DNA of 64,000 nucleotides from assembly GCF_963583255.1 (NCBI RefSeq), contig NC_084804.1, positions 28,027,061 to 28,091,060 on the forward strand. Reading direction: 5' to 3'. Below are positions 24,090 to 36,534 of this stretch, in pieces (positions within the stretch are counted from its first letter, which is position 1; each line of letters opens with the position of its first letter). Made by a program: the position numbers and the translations under genes. The notes under the pieces are model-generated. The model saw only the letters and a program-made list of their open reading frames with translations. It was not told the origin of the DNA and did not search any database. Origin of the DNA: Pyrus communis (taxonomy: Eukaryota > Streptophyta > Magnoliopsida > Rosales > Rosaceae).

Positions 24090-25420
24090 TTAACATAACT
24101 TCCAAATGAAACTACAAGCATCGCAAATGAGAAAGTTACGCATACCAATTCCTCGGACAAGCTTCTGGAAGGTAGACTTTGGTAATGACATCGTGTAAAG
24201 GTCTACAAGGTTGTCTAGGATCAGACTGCTTAACTTCAATCGTCTGATGCTCTTGTTGATGTAGACACAATATGCTTGGCATTGACTTGTTGAATGTATC
24301 ATGATCTGGCCGATCCATCTGTCATTGTCTTCATGGATCGTTATTGGGACTCAACTATGGATGAAAATCGCAGAGAGTTCAAATATGTTTAACAAGAGTT
24401 CTCAACCATATTTTTCACATGATGAGATACAATGAGTCTTGGAACGATTCAAAGGTTTCACAACTAAAGGTTTATATCATGGACCTCCAAGATATTGCGG
24501 TGTTCCTTAATGGTAAAGACATAACCATTCGAAAACGTACCTTGTGTAGTCAGACAGATGGTCTAATTCAGTGAATCCCACAAGGTAGGCATTATTTTGA
24601 AGATCAAGGGGGTGTGATCTATTCTGAGATGCATAAGGATCGATCATCCAAAATCCGTAGTAACGGAAAAACGTCTTTAACACAAATTTGGTGATGGCGT
24701 GTAGGTGCAATGCTGCTTTATGGCAAAAGATTATCAACACATAAGATGTCTAATTCTAGTACATTGAGCTAAGTACAACAAATGCCAATTGTACTTAGAT
24801 ATGGTTGCCTAACGTTACAATATGGAACCTAATGCTCCATATCCTTTGTAAAGGTCTTATTTGCATCTAATGTACAGACGATTAGGGTATACTAGGACAT
24901 AACACCTTATGGGTCTAGTTTGAGTGGTGGACCAGAATACCATCAGAACTAGCTTGAAACTTTAGGTCGAGGTAATGTTGAGTTTTCCTAAGATCATTCA
25001 TCTTAAAGTCCGACTTTAGGTGCGAGTCAGTTTTCTCAACTCTAGCAATTTCAGATTTTGTACATGCAGGGGCATATATCCCTAACTGATCAAATACTCA
25101 CTTAAATAAGTATACCACATCCGCCTAAATAGTTCTGCATTTGTAAAGTGAAGGCCTCATCAAAACCGAGAGGGTGTTCTTATGGTCTATAACTATTTGA
25201 ATCAATACATGTAAGTTATTTGGAAACTCCATGTAAGTTTCGTATCAGGATCCCAGAGATACCACAACCATGTTTGTAATGTTGCATCAATCACAGGCCA
25301 TATGAGAGAAGCATTAGGCCACAAGACTTCATTCGCACTATTTCATTCATCTCATTCGTCATAGATTGATTCTTCTAGTTGACCAATTAGTTCTATGTTG
25401 ACATTAATCAACAGAACGCA
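24090..25420 (-). pseudogene. RT/RNase H remnant of the outer copia element
   Basis: At 24090-24302 the frame reads 'SLPKSTFQKLVRGIGM', matching the conserved end of copia polyproteins (ADLFTKSLP-type tail after RNase H). At 24507-24740 'LDHLSDYTRYVF' matches the 'GYLSDPHKARSQTGYVF' region of RNase H. Upstream (to about 25420) the RT region is too broken to read continuously. Frames change several times. Confidence 0.7.
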
Positions 25421-25454
25421 GTTCGTTATCGTCCCTTTTCTTTTATGTCTGTCG

Positions 25455-26499
25455 TTACCATATAAATGAAACGTCATCTATGATAATCTTATTCCAATTC
25501 CATATCTCATCTAAACTAGTATTCTGGACTAAGAACTTCAGGTCTCGGGAGTAATCCGGATTTAATCTTATGAGATGAAAACGATTAAGACAGCAATCGA
25601 GGGGTAGATTCGTTTGTGCCATGTTCCTTAACTTTTGGGGAAGTGAATCCTCGAACCGAGTGATTTGCCATGCTTCTAGCACATGACAGATTGATTAGCT
25701 AGCCGTCAATGTACAAAGGTTGACCACAGTAATGGTGTTCCTACTTTCGGGGACGAAGGTTAGTTGTACATTTGGTACATTCATCTTTGCAGGCACATTT
25801 GCAGCTAGTATATGTGATCTTGTCGTTTTTGCTAGATCATAGGAAATATATGGTTGTACTCTGATGATCTAGATTGGGATCAAGATGAGATATAGTGGGG
25901 ACTTCCATAATAATTCGCGTCATTCTTATAGGAACGTTGACGTTCTTATCTCCCCCTAACAGCCAGAAGATTGTCTCATAAAAGTGGCAATCAGCAAAAC
26001 GAGCGGTAAAGAGATCGTCTGTCAAAGGCTCTAAGTAATGAATATTAGAAGAAGAATCATAACCGACATGGATTTCCATCGTTCCCTTAGGACATTTTTT
26101 TTCTTTTTGTATGTGAGAGCGGCGCAGATGGCATATAGATCGCATAACCAAATATGTGCAGATGCGATATGTCGGGTTTGTATTTGGTAACCAACTGACA
26201 TGCGCTTTATAAGGTAGGGTCACAATGGGCCTTAGGCAGACCAACATGGTTGCTTACAATATTGCATGGCCCCAAGTAGAGATCAGGAACTTGGTACGTA
26301 TGTCCAACGATCGTGCAATCATTTGAATGCGTTTAACGAATGCTTCTGCTGGGTCGTTTTGGGTATGAACATGGGATACTTGATGTTCAACTTCAAAACC
26401 CAACTGACATGCAATATCCATCAAAAGTTTTTTATGTAAATTCTCCATCTTATTCAATCAAATAAATTTGATTAGATAATCAGGGTGGTGAGCCCTGAG
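25455..26499 (-). pseudogene. Integrase C-terminal part of the outer copia element
   Basis: 26254-26457 encodes 'VSHVHTQNDPAEAFVKRIQ', the copia integrase block with the catalytic-region motif HTQNG.AE. 25837-26247 continues with 'YLEPLTDDLFTARFADCHF', typical of the integrase-to-RT linker. 25455-25682 includes 'NKIIIDDVSFIW', the end of the linker. An in-frame stop replaces a conserved Arg codon near 26463. Confidence 0.75.
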
Positions 26500-27095
26500 T
26501 GTGGATGCAAATTTTTGCCTTCTCCTTCTTTGACAAAATTGCACCTACAAAACAATCAACACCTTTGGTCAAGGCCAAGAGCCTCACATACCCACGATGA
26601 ATGGGGGGGGGCGCTTTGGCCGAAAAACCTCCGATGACAAAGTTAGAATTTAGAGAGAAAAATGTTTGGAGAGTTTTTGGGAGTTTTTGCAATAGTGTGT
26701 AGCCTCCCTTTTTAGAGAAAATGAGGTCTAATTTATAGAGCATGGCTGGCCTTCTTTGGGAGAGAGAGTAGTCGGCCTTTGGGTGTTTTTGGGGTGTAAT
26801 GGGCGAGTTATTTGGCAATTAATGGATTAATTAGGTAATAAATCCATTAATTGGCCAATTAACTCAATTTATATGAAATGTTTTGAAGGTTATGGACTAA
26901 ATACCTTGTAGGGAATATAAGATGAGGATGGATGAAATAATTTTGAATTTGTTACCTATTTTGGGCACTTTTTGGCTTGGTTAAGGAATGCTTGCCCGCT
27001 GCTCGCACGTAGAAAACCTGGTGTGCCTTGAGGGTAATTTTGTCTTTTTCACCCAAAAATCCACGTGTCGCCTCTTGATTATTTTTGGCTCCACA
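26500..27095 (-). repeat. 3' LTR of the nested element
   Basis: 596 bp; partner at 29977-30571. Confidence 0.9.
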
Positions 27096-27864
27096 AATGC
27101 CCCCACACCTGCTGGGCTGCTCGTAAGAAATGGCAGCAGGTGTAGAGATCTTGCTCTAGGAAATTTAGGATTGCTTCCTATTTTGGCGTAGATTCCCTCT
27201 TTAATATGAAATTAGATCCTTCTTGGAAAGGGAAAGAAATTCCTCTCAAAGTCTATTTAAGTCCACCTTAAGTGGGTTGTTAAATGAACTTTGGAGAACG
27301 ATTTATTCTACTTTACAAGAGAAAGAAAGCTTAGAGGATATTTGTTCCCCCTCCTCTAGCAATCTTCTACATCTTGCCCATGCAAAAGATCGTCTTTTGT
27401 TGTTTGCTTCATCTCTGCGCCGCACCGATGTAAAAAATTTAATTTTCCTTGTATTCTTCTTGGATAATGTTGTTGTGGTGCAGCCGTCGGGGTGGTGCGG
27501 CACGTCAGCTGGTAGGGGTCAAGAGTAAGCTTGGCATGGGATAAGGAGGTGGTGTGGCAGTGGTCATTGCTTATGCTGTTCAGCTTGATTGAAGTCAAGG
27601 ATTGGCTCAGCATGGGCTAAGGAAATGGCGTGGCATGGGTTACGGTTTGGGCTGCCTGTCAAAAATAAGGAAACTACTTGAGTTTGATTTCTCTGTTACC
27701 TGAAGCAGTTAAGGATAAAACTGCCAATATCGGAACTGCTGAAGATGAAGTGTTAGATGAGTGAATTGTTGAGTGAAAAAAGTAGTTGCTGCCCCTTGAC
27801 CATTTTGCTACTCGATCTTTAAGCGTTTAATCCTTTGTGCTATGTGGCTTTGTCGCACTAAAGA

Positions 27865-28262
27865 CCTTACCCATATGGGTGTCGGGGATTTAGTTTCCCT
27901 CTTGTACTAGAGAGCAATTAGTTTATCCTCTTGCATTGGAGAGCAAACCCATATGGGTGTTGGGGAATTGGTTTACCCTCTCGTACTAGAGAGCAATTAA
28001 TTTATCCTCTCGCGCTGGAGAGCAGACCCATATAGGTGTCAGGGAATTGGTTTACCCTCTCGCACTGGAGAACAATTAGCTTATCTTTTCGAGCTAGAGA
28101 ACAGACCCTTTTGGGTGTCAAAGAATTGGTTTACCCTCTCCCACCGAAGAGCAATTAGTTTATCCTCTCGCGCTGAAGAGCTGACCCTTTTGGGTGTCGG
28201 GGAATTGGTTTACCCTCTCACACTGGAGAGCAATTAGTTTATCCTCTCGCACTTGAGAGCAT
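27865..28262. repeat. Tandem array, ~88-bp unit, about 4.5 copies, in the nested element
   Basis: Units contain 'gaattggtttaccctctcg', 'ctggagagcaattagtttatcctctcgcgct' and 'agacccatatgggtgtcggg' parts (quoted with gaps), each copy varying at several places. Each unit holds two half-units built on 'ctctcg.(a/g)ct.gagagca'. Confidence 0.8.
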
Positions 28263-28639
28263 GGAAATCATTGTCGTAAATGCAGCTAAGGAAAACTAGA
28301 TGCTGGGACAATCGAAATAATCCTTTGCCTGCCCCCGGTTCTTGGTAATTGGGTTGCTGTATCCTTCTAGTACTCGTCTGCCCCCAACGTGCCATTAGGC
28401 TGAGCTGCTACATTTTTCGGAACATAAGTAGTTTTTATATCTAGCAATCTATATGGGGTAGTCCCATCTACATGATCTTGTCATTGAAAGATGACTCGCT
28501 TATGTTGGTTTTGTCTCATCGGAGCACCTTGTCAATAGCTTCGTTGCGCGGGAAATTGCGCAATCGCTCGGTCAGAAGCCTTTCTACTTCTTCCTGAATT
28601 TGCCTTTGTTGGGGGTAATAGAGCTCTCGGCTGCCCTTG

Positions 28640-29817
28640 ATTGTGACCTACTGGTCTAGGCTGTTATTCCGCGTGTTTGGCTCGTCTATGCTATGGCTGC
28701 GGTAGGTGTGGTATGTTTCTAGCAGGCGAGCAGGTAACTCGTAAGTTGCTAGTTGAACTTGATCCTGATTGAGTGACTGCTTCTCTCCATCCGCTGTGCT
28801 GCCTACTCCGATATGAGGTGGATGACGTTCTTTGCGGGCCTTGCTGCGAATGAGCACTTCGCTTAGAAGGTTGCTCATGTTGATTATTAGAGTATGGCCC
28901 CAATTATGAGTGTATATTTGTCTGTGCGCCTAATTGAGAGTGCATGCTCCTCTACGTGCTAAAACAGGAGTATACACAATCTCAAGGGTCCAGTAGGGAG
29001 TGTACTCCGTTAAAACGCTCAGTTCATGACTGGTCAAGTGGCTGCTTGCTTGGACACTGATGAAGAGGTTCATCTGCCCTTGTCCTTCTTCGCGACACCT
29101 CGTCCGGGGCACGTTGGATCTCGATGCGTTGCAAGAGTTGGTTAACCAAGGTTGTCTATTGTGCAAGGGCGCTCGTCAACTTTGTGACTTGTTAAGACAA
29201 GTGTTGTTCGCCATTTGGTTTGGAAGAGCTTGGAAGGAAAATGCCTCCTTGAGCAGTGGAAGTGTGGTAGGCTCCAGGCACGAGATTTGATTTGGAAAAT
29301 GTCAAAACTGCGGAAAAACGTGGTGAAAATACCCCAGGCTTGATGGTTGGTCCAAATGGTTGAGATTGTCTTGGGCTGATTTAGGCTGCTTGGAATGCCA
29401 CGGGAGCAGGCTGGGCCATGAGAGTGGGCTGCTCGGCTGGAGCAGGCTAGGCCATAAGAGCAGGTTGGGCCATGAGAGCAGGTTGGGTCACGAGGGCAGG
29501 CTGGGCCACGGGAGCAGGCTGGGCCTTTAAAGCAGGTTGCTCAGAGCATGATGCTCCCGAATGCGAGGCTTGGGCTCGGCTTGGCAACGATTGGGCTCGC
29601 GTTGGGCATGGAGTGACATGGCTCAGGCCGTGGTGGTGGAGCAATGGACCTCGCTGTGGGATATTACCGTGGTGGCCACCGCGGTGGTTGCCATAGTGGA
29701 GCCTTGTGGTGGTGGTGTTACTCCCCCTAAGATTACATTTAGTCTCGTGGATCGCCGTGGTCCCATTTCTTGAATATTGGAATTTTTAGTTGTGGAATTT
29801 TCTAAATTTGTAACCAT
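28640..29817 (-). pseudogene. Gag-like region of the nested element
   Basis: Going down the minus strand, 29817 starts MVTNLENSTTKN and 'RRSTRLNVILGGVTPPP', then the AQPALM repeats, then polar Q/R-rich frames at 28930-29166 and 28648-28878. The position just inside the 5' LTR and the polar composition suggest a gag N-terminus. No zinc knuckle is seen, and the frame is interrupted. Confidence 0.4.
29400..29530 (-). repeat. 21-bp minisatellite encoding an AQPALM-type heptad
   Basis: The unit 'gagcaggctgggccatgagag' is repeated about six times with changes. In the minus frame (29447-29644) it reads AQPALM, AQPALV, AQPAPV and so on, upstream in the gag-like region. The unit length of 21 preserves the frame. 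Confidence 0.75.
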
Positions 29818-29976
29818 TGTACTTATCTTTTACGTTTTATCAAAGAATTTTTGCAAATAAAAAATTCTAATAATAAGAACATATGAGAAATCTACAAATG
29901 GACTAGAAAATAGAAAACCTTGAAAGCGAGGGTCTTCTACGAGTGTGGGACTCAACTCTTAATGAAAGCACCAATT

Positions 29977-30571
29977 TGTGGATGCAAATTTTCGCCTTCT
30001 CCTTCTTTGACAACATTGCACTTGCAAAACAATCAACACTTTTGGTCAAGGCCAATAGCCTCACGGGCCAACGATGAATGGGGACGGGGGCTTTGGCCTA
30101 AGAACCTCTGATGCCAAAGTTAGAATTTAGAGAGAAAAGTGTTTGGAGAGTTTTTGGGAGTTTTTGCAAGAGTGTGTACCTCCTTTTTTAGACAAAATGG
30201 GGTCCAATTTACAGAGCATGGCTGGCCCTCATTGGGAGAGAGAGTGGCTGGCCTTTGGGTGTTTTTTGGGGTGTAATGGGTGAGTTATTTGGCAATTAAT
30301 GGATTAATTAGGTAATAAATCCATTAATTGGCCAATTAACTCAATGTATATGGAATGTTTTGAAGGTTATGGAGTAAATACCTTGTAGGGAATATAAGAT
30401 GAGGATGAATGAAATAATTTTGAATTTGTTACCTATTTTGGGCACTTTTGGCTTGGTTGAGGGATGCTTGCCCGCTGCTCGCATATAGAAAACCTGGTGT
30501 GCCTCGAGGGTAATTTTGTCCTTTTAACCCAAAAATCCACGTGTCGCCTCTTGATTGTTTTTGGCTCCACA
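29977..30571 (-). repeat. 5' LTR of the nested element
   Basis: 595 bp; followed (minus strand) by the primer-binding region. Confidence 0.9.
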
Positions 30572-30775
30572 CTAAGCTTGTTAATCTAAGCCACCAGTGT
30601 GGAGAAGGTAGCTTGTAGACAACAACTACATGTGTGACCAATGTGTAGTAGCATCAACCAATACTATAAAGTATCTAAATGGTCTGTAAGGTGGTTGAAT
30701 CAATCCATAAATGTCCCCTTGAATCCTTTGTAGAAAAGATAGAGGGTGCTAAGGCATGGTATACTTCTAGGTATG
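30572..30775 (-). pseudogene. Integrase N-terminal part of the outer copia element
   Basis: The minus-strand translation includes 'GLIQPPYRPFRYFIVLVDA', equivalent to the 'GPI.P.SGPFRYFMVLIDAS' core of copia integrase with its catalytic-region Asp. The frame breaks, then meets the nested LTR. Confidence 0.7.
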
Positions 30776-33021
30776 ATGTCTTTACTTCTAGTAAGAGGAT
30801 GCCCAAAATGGCACATCACGGATCATCTTAGATATCCCAAATGTACATCTATAGTGAAAATTCCTTTGGAATCTCAGGTTTCTGGTTGGCCACATCGTGG
30901 GCCGAAATGGGTGTAATCCACTCGTTAAGCATTCCATTTTCTCTAGAATACTCTTCTGGCTATATTCGTAGGAAGTGAAATATGGTAATATGCGAAGGAA
31001 TACTATTCCTTATTCTTGAAGTTTTAGGTCTTCGGTGCTAAGAATCATGCTTTGTGCATGATACCACCTTTTGGCAGACCTTGATTCTATCATATGTTGT
31101 AAAACAAACTCGAAATGAGATTGTGAAAAAGAGACAGACATACCCAAACTTGGTTCAGTAAGCTCTAACTGAAGCTGGAATAGTTTGTTCGGTAGGCCTC
31201 TGCCGAAGTAGGTGCACCTATGCCAAAGCAGAGCATACCTTTCGGTGCAACCTTGCTGAAGCATGGCATCTCCATTCTGTAGACTTCAGCTGAAACTAGT
31301 CTATACCGTTTGGTACTTCCCTATGCCGAATTGTTGCGGTACCTTTCTCTCACAAGTGTGGTAGTAATTAGATCCAAGAATTTAGCAACTTTCGCTCTCT
31401 ATATTGCTACTTTAGGAGCAATTTGGAGACATGGAAGGACGAGAAAGATTTTCGTCTAGTTGAAATTCGATCGGATATAAACTTCAGCATTGTACCTATT
31501 CATAGACATAAAGGTTTCAATCATGTTTTGCTTTGGGCAAGAATTCATCTTTGCATGATTTGGAATTGTCTATAGTGAGTTAAAGAGCCATGGAGTCCTT
31601 AGCAGTGAGGTACTTCCATTTGATATGCTTTAGGCATAAGTCTTCAAATGAAGATCATGGAGGAGGCTTGTTAAGTTCTTCCACAGTATAACTGGCTACA
31701 ATGATTTCGCAACTAGTCTTAGTTTACCGGGGTGTCACATCTTGTATCTATATAAAGTAGTTTCTTGTTTGAAACTTATAAATTAGTGAAATTGAACTTG
31801 TTATGGTTCGACAATACACTGAATGGTGGAAATAAGAATGTGATTGGTGTTTTAGGAAATAAAATTTCCATAAACATCAACGTTAGAACATTCAAGTTCT
31901 AGGACATGGTTTGGTTTAAACGGATTTAAGCATGGAGAACTTCGAGTCTCAACATGAGTGTTGTGCATTAAGAAACTTCAAGTTTCTATGACACTTTTCC
32001 AAAATTTTGAGTTTATGAACTTCAAGTTCATAGTTCCTACAAACAAGCGCAATATATACAAGGCAAGAATTTATAGCAAGAATATATAGTGATTTAATTA
32101 ATTATTGGTCTTCAGGCCAATGAGAAGAATTGGGAGAAAAATATAAACCCAGTAGTGCCAAACAAGAATGTAGGCGATTAAAATTTGGTGGTCTAAAAAT
32201 GTGCCTTGAGGCCCATTCCCAAATATAGGCTAGACAATAGGTGGTATGAGCCAAGAAGGAAGATAGTAGGTTTTCCATGCATTGCTGGGCTGCTGCAGGC
32301 AGGCTCAAGGCACGGGTGGAACAAAAGGCTCAAAATTGGGGGCATTGATCCTGTGTGATGTAGTGTAGGGTAAAACGAAGGCCTACTTTAGGGGCACAAT
32401 CCAGTGTGATGTGCCACATGAGAGCACCATACACGCGGGTCGAGCAAAACAGCTGCACTGGGTCGCTGCAAGCGAGCCCAAGAGGAAAGAAAAAAAATCT
32501 TCTTTACTACAGGCCGAGTTACCAAGGCCCAATTAGCGTGTGAGTGGACTAAGGAAACATCCCAGCCGCTGTTGGGTGTGCTTGTCGGAGAAGAACGTCG
32601 ATGCCGCCGCTTCAGGAGGCTATGTTTTTAATCGGGAAAACTAGGGGAGAGTTTGTGATTCAATGACGACCACGATGGTGAACGAAAGTTGATGTTTAAA
32701 ATCAAGAACCCTAGAAAAATCAAATCGGCATTTCGAAAAAAAAAACCCGATGAGATTCAAATGAATCTTAGCTTAAAATCCGTCAGGGACAATCTTCAGG
32801 TCGTCGGAGACGTTGACCCATAGTGGTAGTGTGGCTGCAGGCCAGACTTGGTCGTGGTTTTGGTGAGGCGACGCCATTCATGGTGTCAGGTCTGGGTACA
32901 TGCCTAAAGCATTTACTCCGTGGCTTGGCTCACGAGTTAGCTCGGCTCCAGCGGCTCAGGCTACTAGCCTGGCATGTTGGGCTAAGCAGCTCGCTCAGTG
33001 AAAGGGGTTTCTAACGAAACC

Positions 33022-33068
<47 letters not shown>

Positions 33069-33541
33069 TTTCATTATCATTTTTTTATTCAATTATGCAT
33101 ATAATTTAATACTGATCTATACATAATTTCATGCAATAGCAATTCAAATAATGTTCACAATATTATGGATATAATGCATACACAATTTATGTAGAATCTA
33201 AAATTCAAAAAACATAAAGTTGGGTCATGCATTATGGTGAGTGTCTATGCTATCAAGGCTGCAAAAATATCGAGATGAAAACCGTTGTTTTGGAAAAACT
33301 CAATTGCGTGATGATATTGATGAACTGGTTTGATGCAGAAACTTATTTCTTCAATTTCGGCTTTCCATCTCCGAAGCTTGTATCACGTTCAAGAAAAAAA
33401 AAATGTAAATTGAATCAATAAAAGTATATGAATTCAATAAAGTCAAAATTTAATCAATGAAAAATAATTAAAACGCAATACTCTCCTGATTGAAGATGAA
33501 TAAATTCTCTTTAGCACATCGTGAAGAGTGTGCTGATAATG
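30776..33541 (-). mobile_element. Gag/protease part of the outer copia element, unreadable
   Basis: By position this should hold gag and protease, but only short unassignable frames remain (for example 31010-31264, 32102-32308). A (TA)n microsatellite lies at about 33027-33064. Some 'ggcccaa..' GC-richer DNA at 32100-33000 may be a separate old insertion. Confidence 0.5.
33027..33064. repeat. (AT)n microsatellite
   Basis: About 19 units. Confidence 0.9.
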
Positions 33542-33791
33542 TGTTGTGGCCTATATTTAACTAAGAGGTACGGCAAAGGGAAGATAGCAAGATGGAGAAT
33601 AGGCTTGAGGAATTGTGTGTCAATTCCTCAGTTCTTGTGCCCTTATTTATAGTAATAAGGAGAAGAGAAACTTGCTCTCCAAGTAATACAAAGTCTATTA
33701 GGAAAGATCTTTTAGATCCCAAAGGATTCCTAATCTATCTTTACTTAGGATTTACACAATCACAATATGTATTAGAACATATGTCACAGCA
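33542..33791 (-). repeat. 5' LTR of the outer copia element
   Basis: 250 bp. The adjacent minus-strand sequence 'attatcagcacactc' is in primer-binding position. Confidence 0.88.
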
Positions 33792-33796
33792 TTGTT

Positions 33797-34900
33797 TTAT
33801 TTTTTTATGAATTCATTTTTCTTTGGACACCCATTTTTTATTTTCTTTGAACACCTATTTTTCTTGTACTAATAGAAAGCACTGGTTATGGATTGGTTGT
33901 AGATAAGATGATTATATCTATATCAAACTGAAATTTTAAAACTCGGCTTAGCATTTGGATTTCAATTTGTCTCTTAATTATATACTATATGAAAACCAAT
34001 AAATTGAATAAGAAATGAAAGTTAAGAAACAAAAAGTAGGACGATGTTAGAAGATCCAGATTATGAACATCAATTGGTTTTGGCAGTGAAGTTCATGGTG
34101 GAGGCAGCGATGGGGTTTTATGTGTCGGCCGTGAAAAAATGGGTGATTTTGATTGTGGAGGTGCTCGTTTTGATGAAGGGAGGGTGGTGGTGACTAATGG
34201 TTATGTTGCTTAGTTGTTGTTTCTTGATTGGAAAAAGCGCTGTCGTCGGAGATGGCTTGGTTGGCAGGAGACGGTGAAGGATGATATTGAAGAGAAAAAA
34301 TAATTGTTTTCCTTAAGAACCCACTAAGCCATGTATGGTATAAGAGTATTTTTCTTTTAAATAAATTGATGGGTGACTAGAAACGAAATTTGAGTGTACA
34401 AAGAACCACTCTTGAAGAATCACTTGGGATTTGTATAATCGTACAGATAGTGGTGATAGCAATGCCGATGGTGGGTGGTGGTGATAAAGCAAGGTGTAAG
34501 TTGTGGACACAGCTGATTTGACAAAATTTCACCTACAAGAGAAAAAACAATGTTAGCCTAATTGGCGAGCACACTAAAAAAGGGGGAGGTGTCTATCAAG
34601 GGGCCTTTGATGAATAAGTCAAAAAAGTAGTTTGACGCGCTAGACGACTAAGAGGGGTCTCTAAAATGTCTACTTTTTGCCACCTTTGGGCGGAGTATGG
34701 CCCAATGGCAAGACATATCATAGGCCTGAAGCCCCTGTGGTACATTGGTAGCCTGAAGGCCTATTACCCACGGTGCAGACATATGTGAATTCCCTTGAGG
34801 TAATTTATTGTCTGCTTACAACCTCAAGGGTAAAATCATCGTAGTGAGCATATAGTTCACTTATCATTCTCCTATTAGATGTAGTTAACTTATGTTTCCA
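33797..34900. other. No gene recognised
   Basis: Low-complexity and T-rich start, then G-rich 'gtggaggcagcgatgggg' sequence (34080-34280) and a 34560-34800 block with 'aggcctgaagcccctgtggtac' that may be an old LTR piece. No supported frame. Confidence 0.35.
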
Positions 34901-34904
34901 CATA

Positions 34905-35290
34905 GGTGATAGCAGTGATGGTGGATGGTGATGATTGTAGTAGCGGTAATGATGATGGTAGGTGGAGGTGGCAGAAATAATGATGGTGGGTTGCAGTGGC
35001 GACAATTATAACGGTAGCTTGTAGGTGGCGGCGGTGACGACGGTGATTATGGTAGCTTGTAGGTTGTGGTGGTGGCATGGACGATGATGCTTATAGGTGG
35101 TGGCGGCGGTAGTGATGGTGAGTGGTGGCAGTGACGTTGGTGATCATGATGCATGAAGTTGGAGGTATTGAGGGTGATGATGATAGTGGATGGTGGTAGT
35201 AGCGGTGGTGATATTGGTAGGTGATGGTGGTGGCAATAGTAATGGTGACGATGGTAAGTGGTGGCAACTGTGGTGGGAGTGTCATTAATG
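34905..35290. repeat. Imperfect GGT/GAT trinucleotide-based satellite
   Basis: About 385 bp built of ggtggtggc, gatggtgat and gtagtggtgg words with no fixed longer period. All open frames here (His/Thr/Pro-rich on the minus strand) are translations of the repeat. Confidence 0.8.
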
Positions 35291-36229
35291 GTCACTCATG
35301 GTGGAGTTTTTTATTTTTTGATTTATTTTTAAAGTCACTCAAGGAAATTTGGAAATTACAACTAAAATTCCAAGTTGAGAGTTGGAAGTCTAAAATTCCA
35401 AGTTTTTTTCATGCGGAAATTTTAAATTTTATGTTTATGAATCCAAACATGAGATTTAGTGCATGTCAATTTATAAACTTTGACTTGTTTTTTTAATTCC
35501 AAATTTATTTCTTTCATCTCCGTTTGTTAATCTTTCATTGATCAAACAAAATAAAAGATAATATGTTAAGAGAGGCGAGCAAGTGTCAAATGAGTTTCTA
35601 AAAGAAAAATTGTTAGCATTTGTCACATTTACATCATCATCGTGTACCTTAAAATTAAGAAATTATCGATTATTTTAACAACAACAAAATCTAGTATCCA
35701 TCCCATAGATATACACTGCCTCGAATATAAGTGAGATAGTGTGTGCATATACTTTCTCTTTTCTTAATCAAATTTTAACCCTATTATAATCACCGTCTCT
35801 TGCAACTTTCCGTCCTTTTCTCTATTCAGACCCCTAATGCAACCACCTTCTCTCTCTTTTACAAATCACACGACCAAGCCTCATTCTACATTTCCAAAAT
35901 TGCATCCTCATACGCCATTTTCAAACTCAAGGCAACCCAATCCCAATCCCACCCCCTCCAACCCCAATTCCTTCTTTTGGTCTCCCATTTTATTTTAAAA
36001 TTTTAAATAATTGTTTCATTAGTAAAATGTTTTGAAGAAAATAAGTACTTGAAGGAATTGTGATAGTTGAAGAGAGATGGTGAACAAAGAAGAGAATCAT
36101 ATTTTCCTTTTCTTTTTTTGGTCCTTAGATATCATTTTACAAGCGGGTAAAATTGGTATCGAGTTTTTATTAAAAAATGAGCACAAAGATAAAACAATGA
36201 GGTGGTTTGACGAGCACTAGTTAGATAAT
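35291..36229. other. No gene recognised
   Basis: AT-rich. The plus frame 35800-36006 (MQLSVLFSIQ...) has no domain and lies in T/C-rich DNA. Confidence 0.35.
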
Positions 36230-36461
36230 CGGGAGCATTTTTGCTCACCTCCATAACTATGGTGAATGCTCACCATACACCTCATAATTTTCCACGTGTC
36301 CTTTCACTGAACCTTGGTCATTTTTTTTTTTTTTCACAAAATTGAAAAATGAACATTTCATATGAAAGATAACCACAGTTATGTGAAATGACACGTGGTA
36401 AATAATGAGGTGTATAATAAGTATACACTATAATTTATAATGATAAGCAAAAATTCACCCT

Positions 36462-36462
<1 letters not shown>
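36230..36462. mobile_element. Foldback MITE, copy 1
   Basis: The left arm 'gagcatttttgctcacc', 'gaatgctcaccatacacctca' and 'ccacgtgtcctttcact' pairs with the right arm 'gtgaaatgacacgtgg', 'tgaggtgtata' and 'gcaaaaattcaccc'. The hairpin spans the whole unit. The same family occurs at 39735-39945. It abuts a (TA)n run at 36463-36497. Confidence 0.7.

Positions 36463-36497
<35 letters not shown>
36463..36497. repeat. (AT)n microsatellite
   Basis: About 17 units, at the MITE edge. Confidence 0.9.
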
Positions 36498-36499
<2 letters not shown>

Positions 36500-36534
36500 A
36501 AAACAAAAATTCACCATAGATAGTTCTTTTCTTT

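Larger units (their letters stand above)
26495..30576 (-). mobile_element. Nested non-autonomous LTR retrotransposon inside the copia integrase
   Basis: LTRs of 596 and 595 bp (26500-27095, 29977-30571), tgtggatgcaa...ttggctccaca, differ by several percent. Flanks are ctgag (26495-26499) and ctaag (30572-30576), a target duplication with one change. On the minus strand a ggtgtgggggcatt tract abuts the 3' LTR. The sequence after the 5' LTR begins aattggtgctttcattaagag, in primer-binding position. The 2.9-kb interior has a gag-like N-terminal frame (29623-29817), a repeat-coding stretch and tandem repeats, but no protease, integrase or RT. The insertion separates two halves of an integrase and is therefore younger than the host element. 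Confidence 0.88.
23443..33796 (-). mobile_element. Decayed Ty1/copia element with a nested LTR element inside
   Basis: LTRs at 23448-23681 and 33542-33791 share tgttgtggcc ends and the tattagaacatatgtcaca 3' block. The lower copy has lost about 16 bp, and by eye they differ by roughly a tenth. The target duplication ttgtt is seen at 23443-23447 and 33792-33796. A purine tract (complement of ctctccctt) sits inside the lower LTR, so the element runs on the minus strand. Coding remnants occur in copia order from high to low coordinate: integrase (split), linker, RT region, RNase H, final tail. Many stops and shifts; not functional. Confidence 0.88.

Noticed and set aside
34805..35295. His/Thr/Pro-rich minus-strand frames
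   Set aside because: They translate the GGT/GAT repeat in several frames at once.
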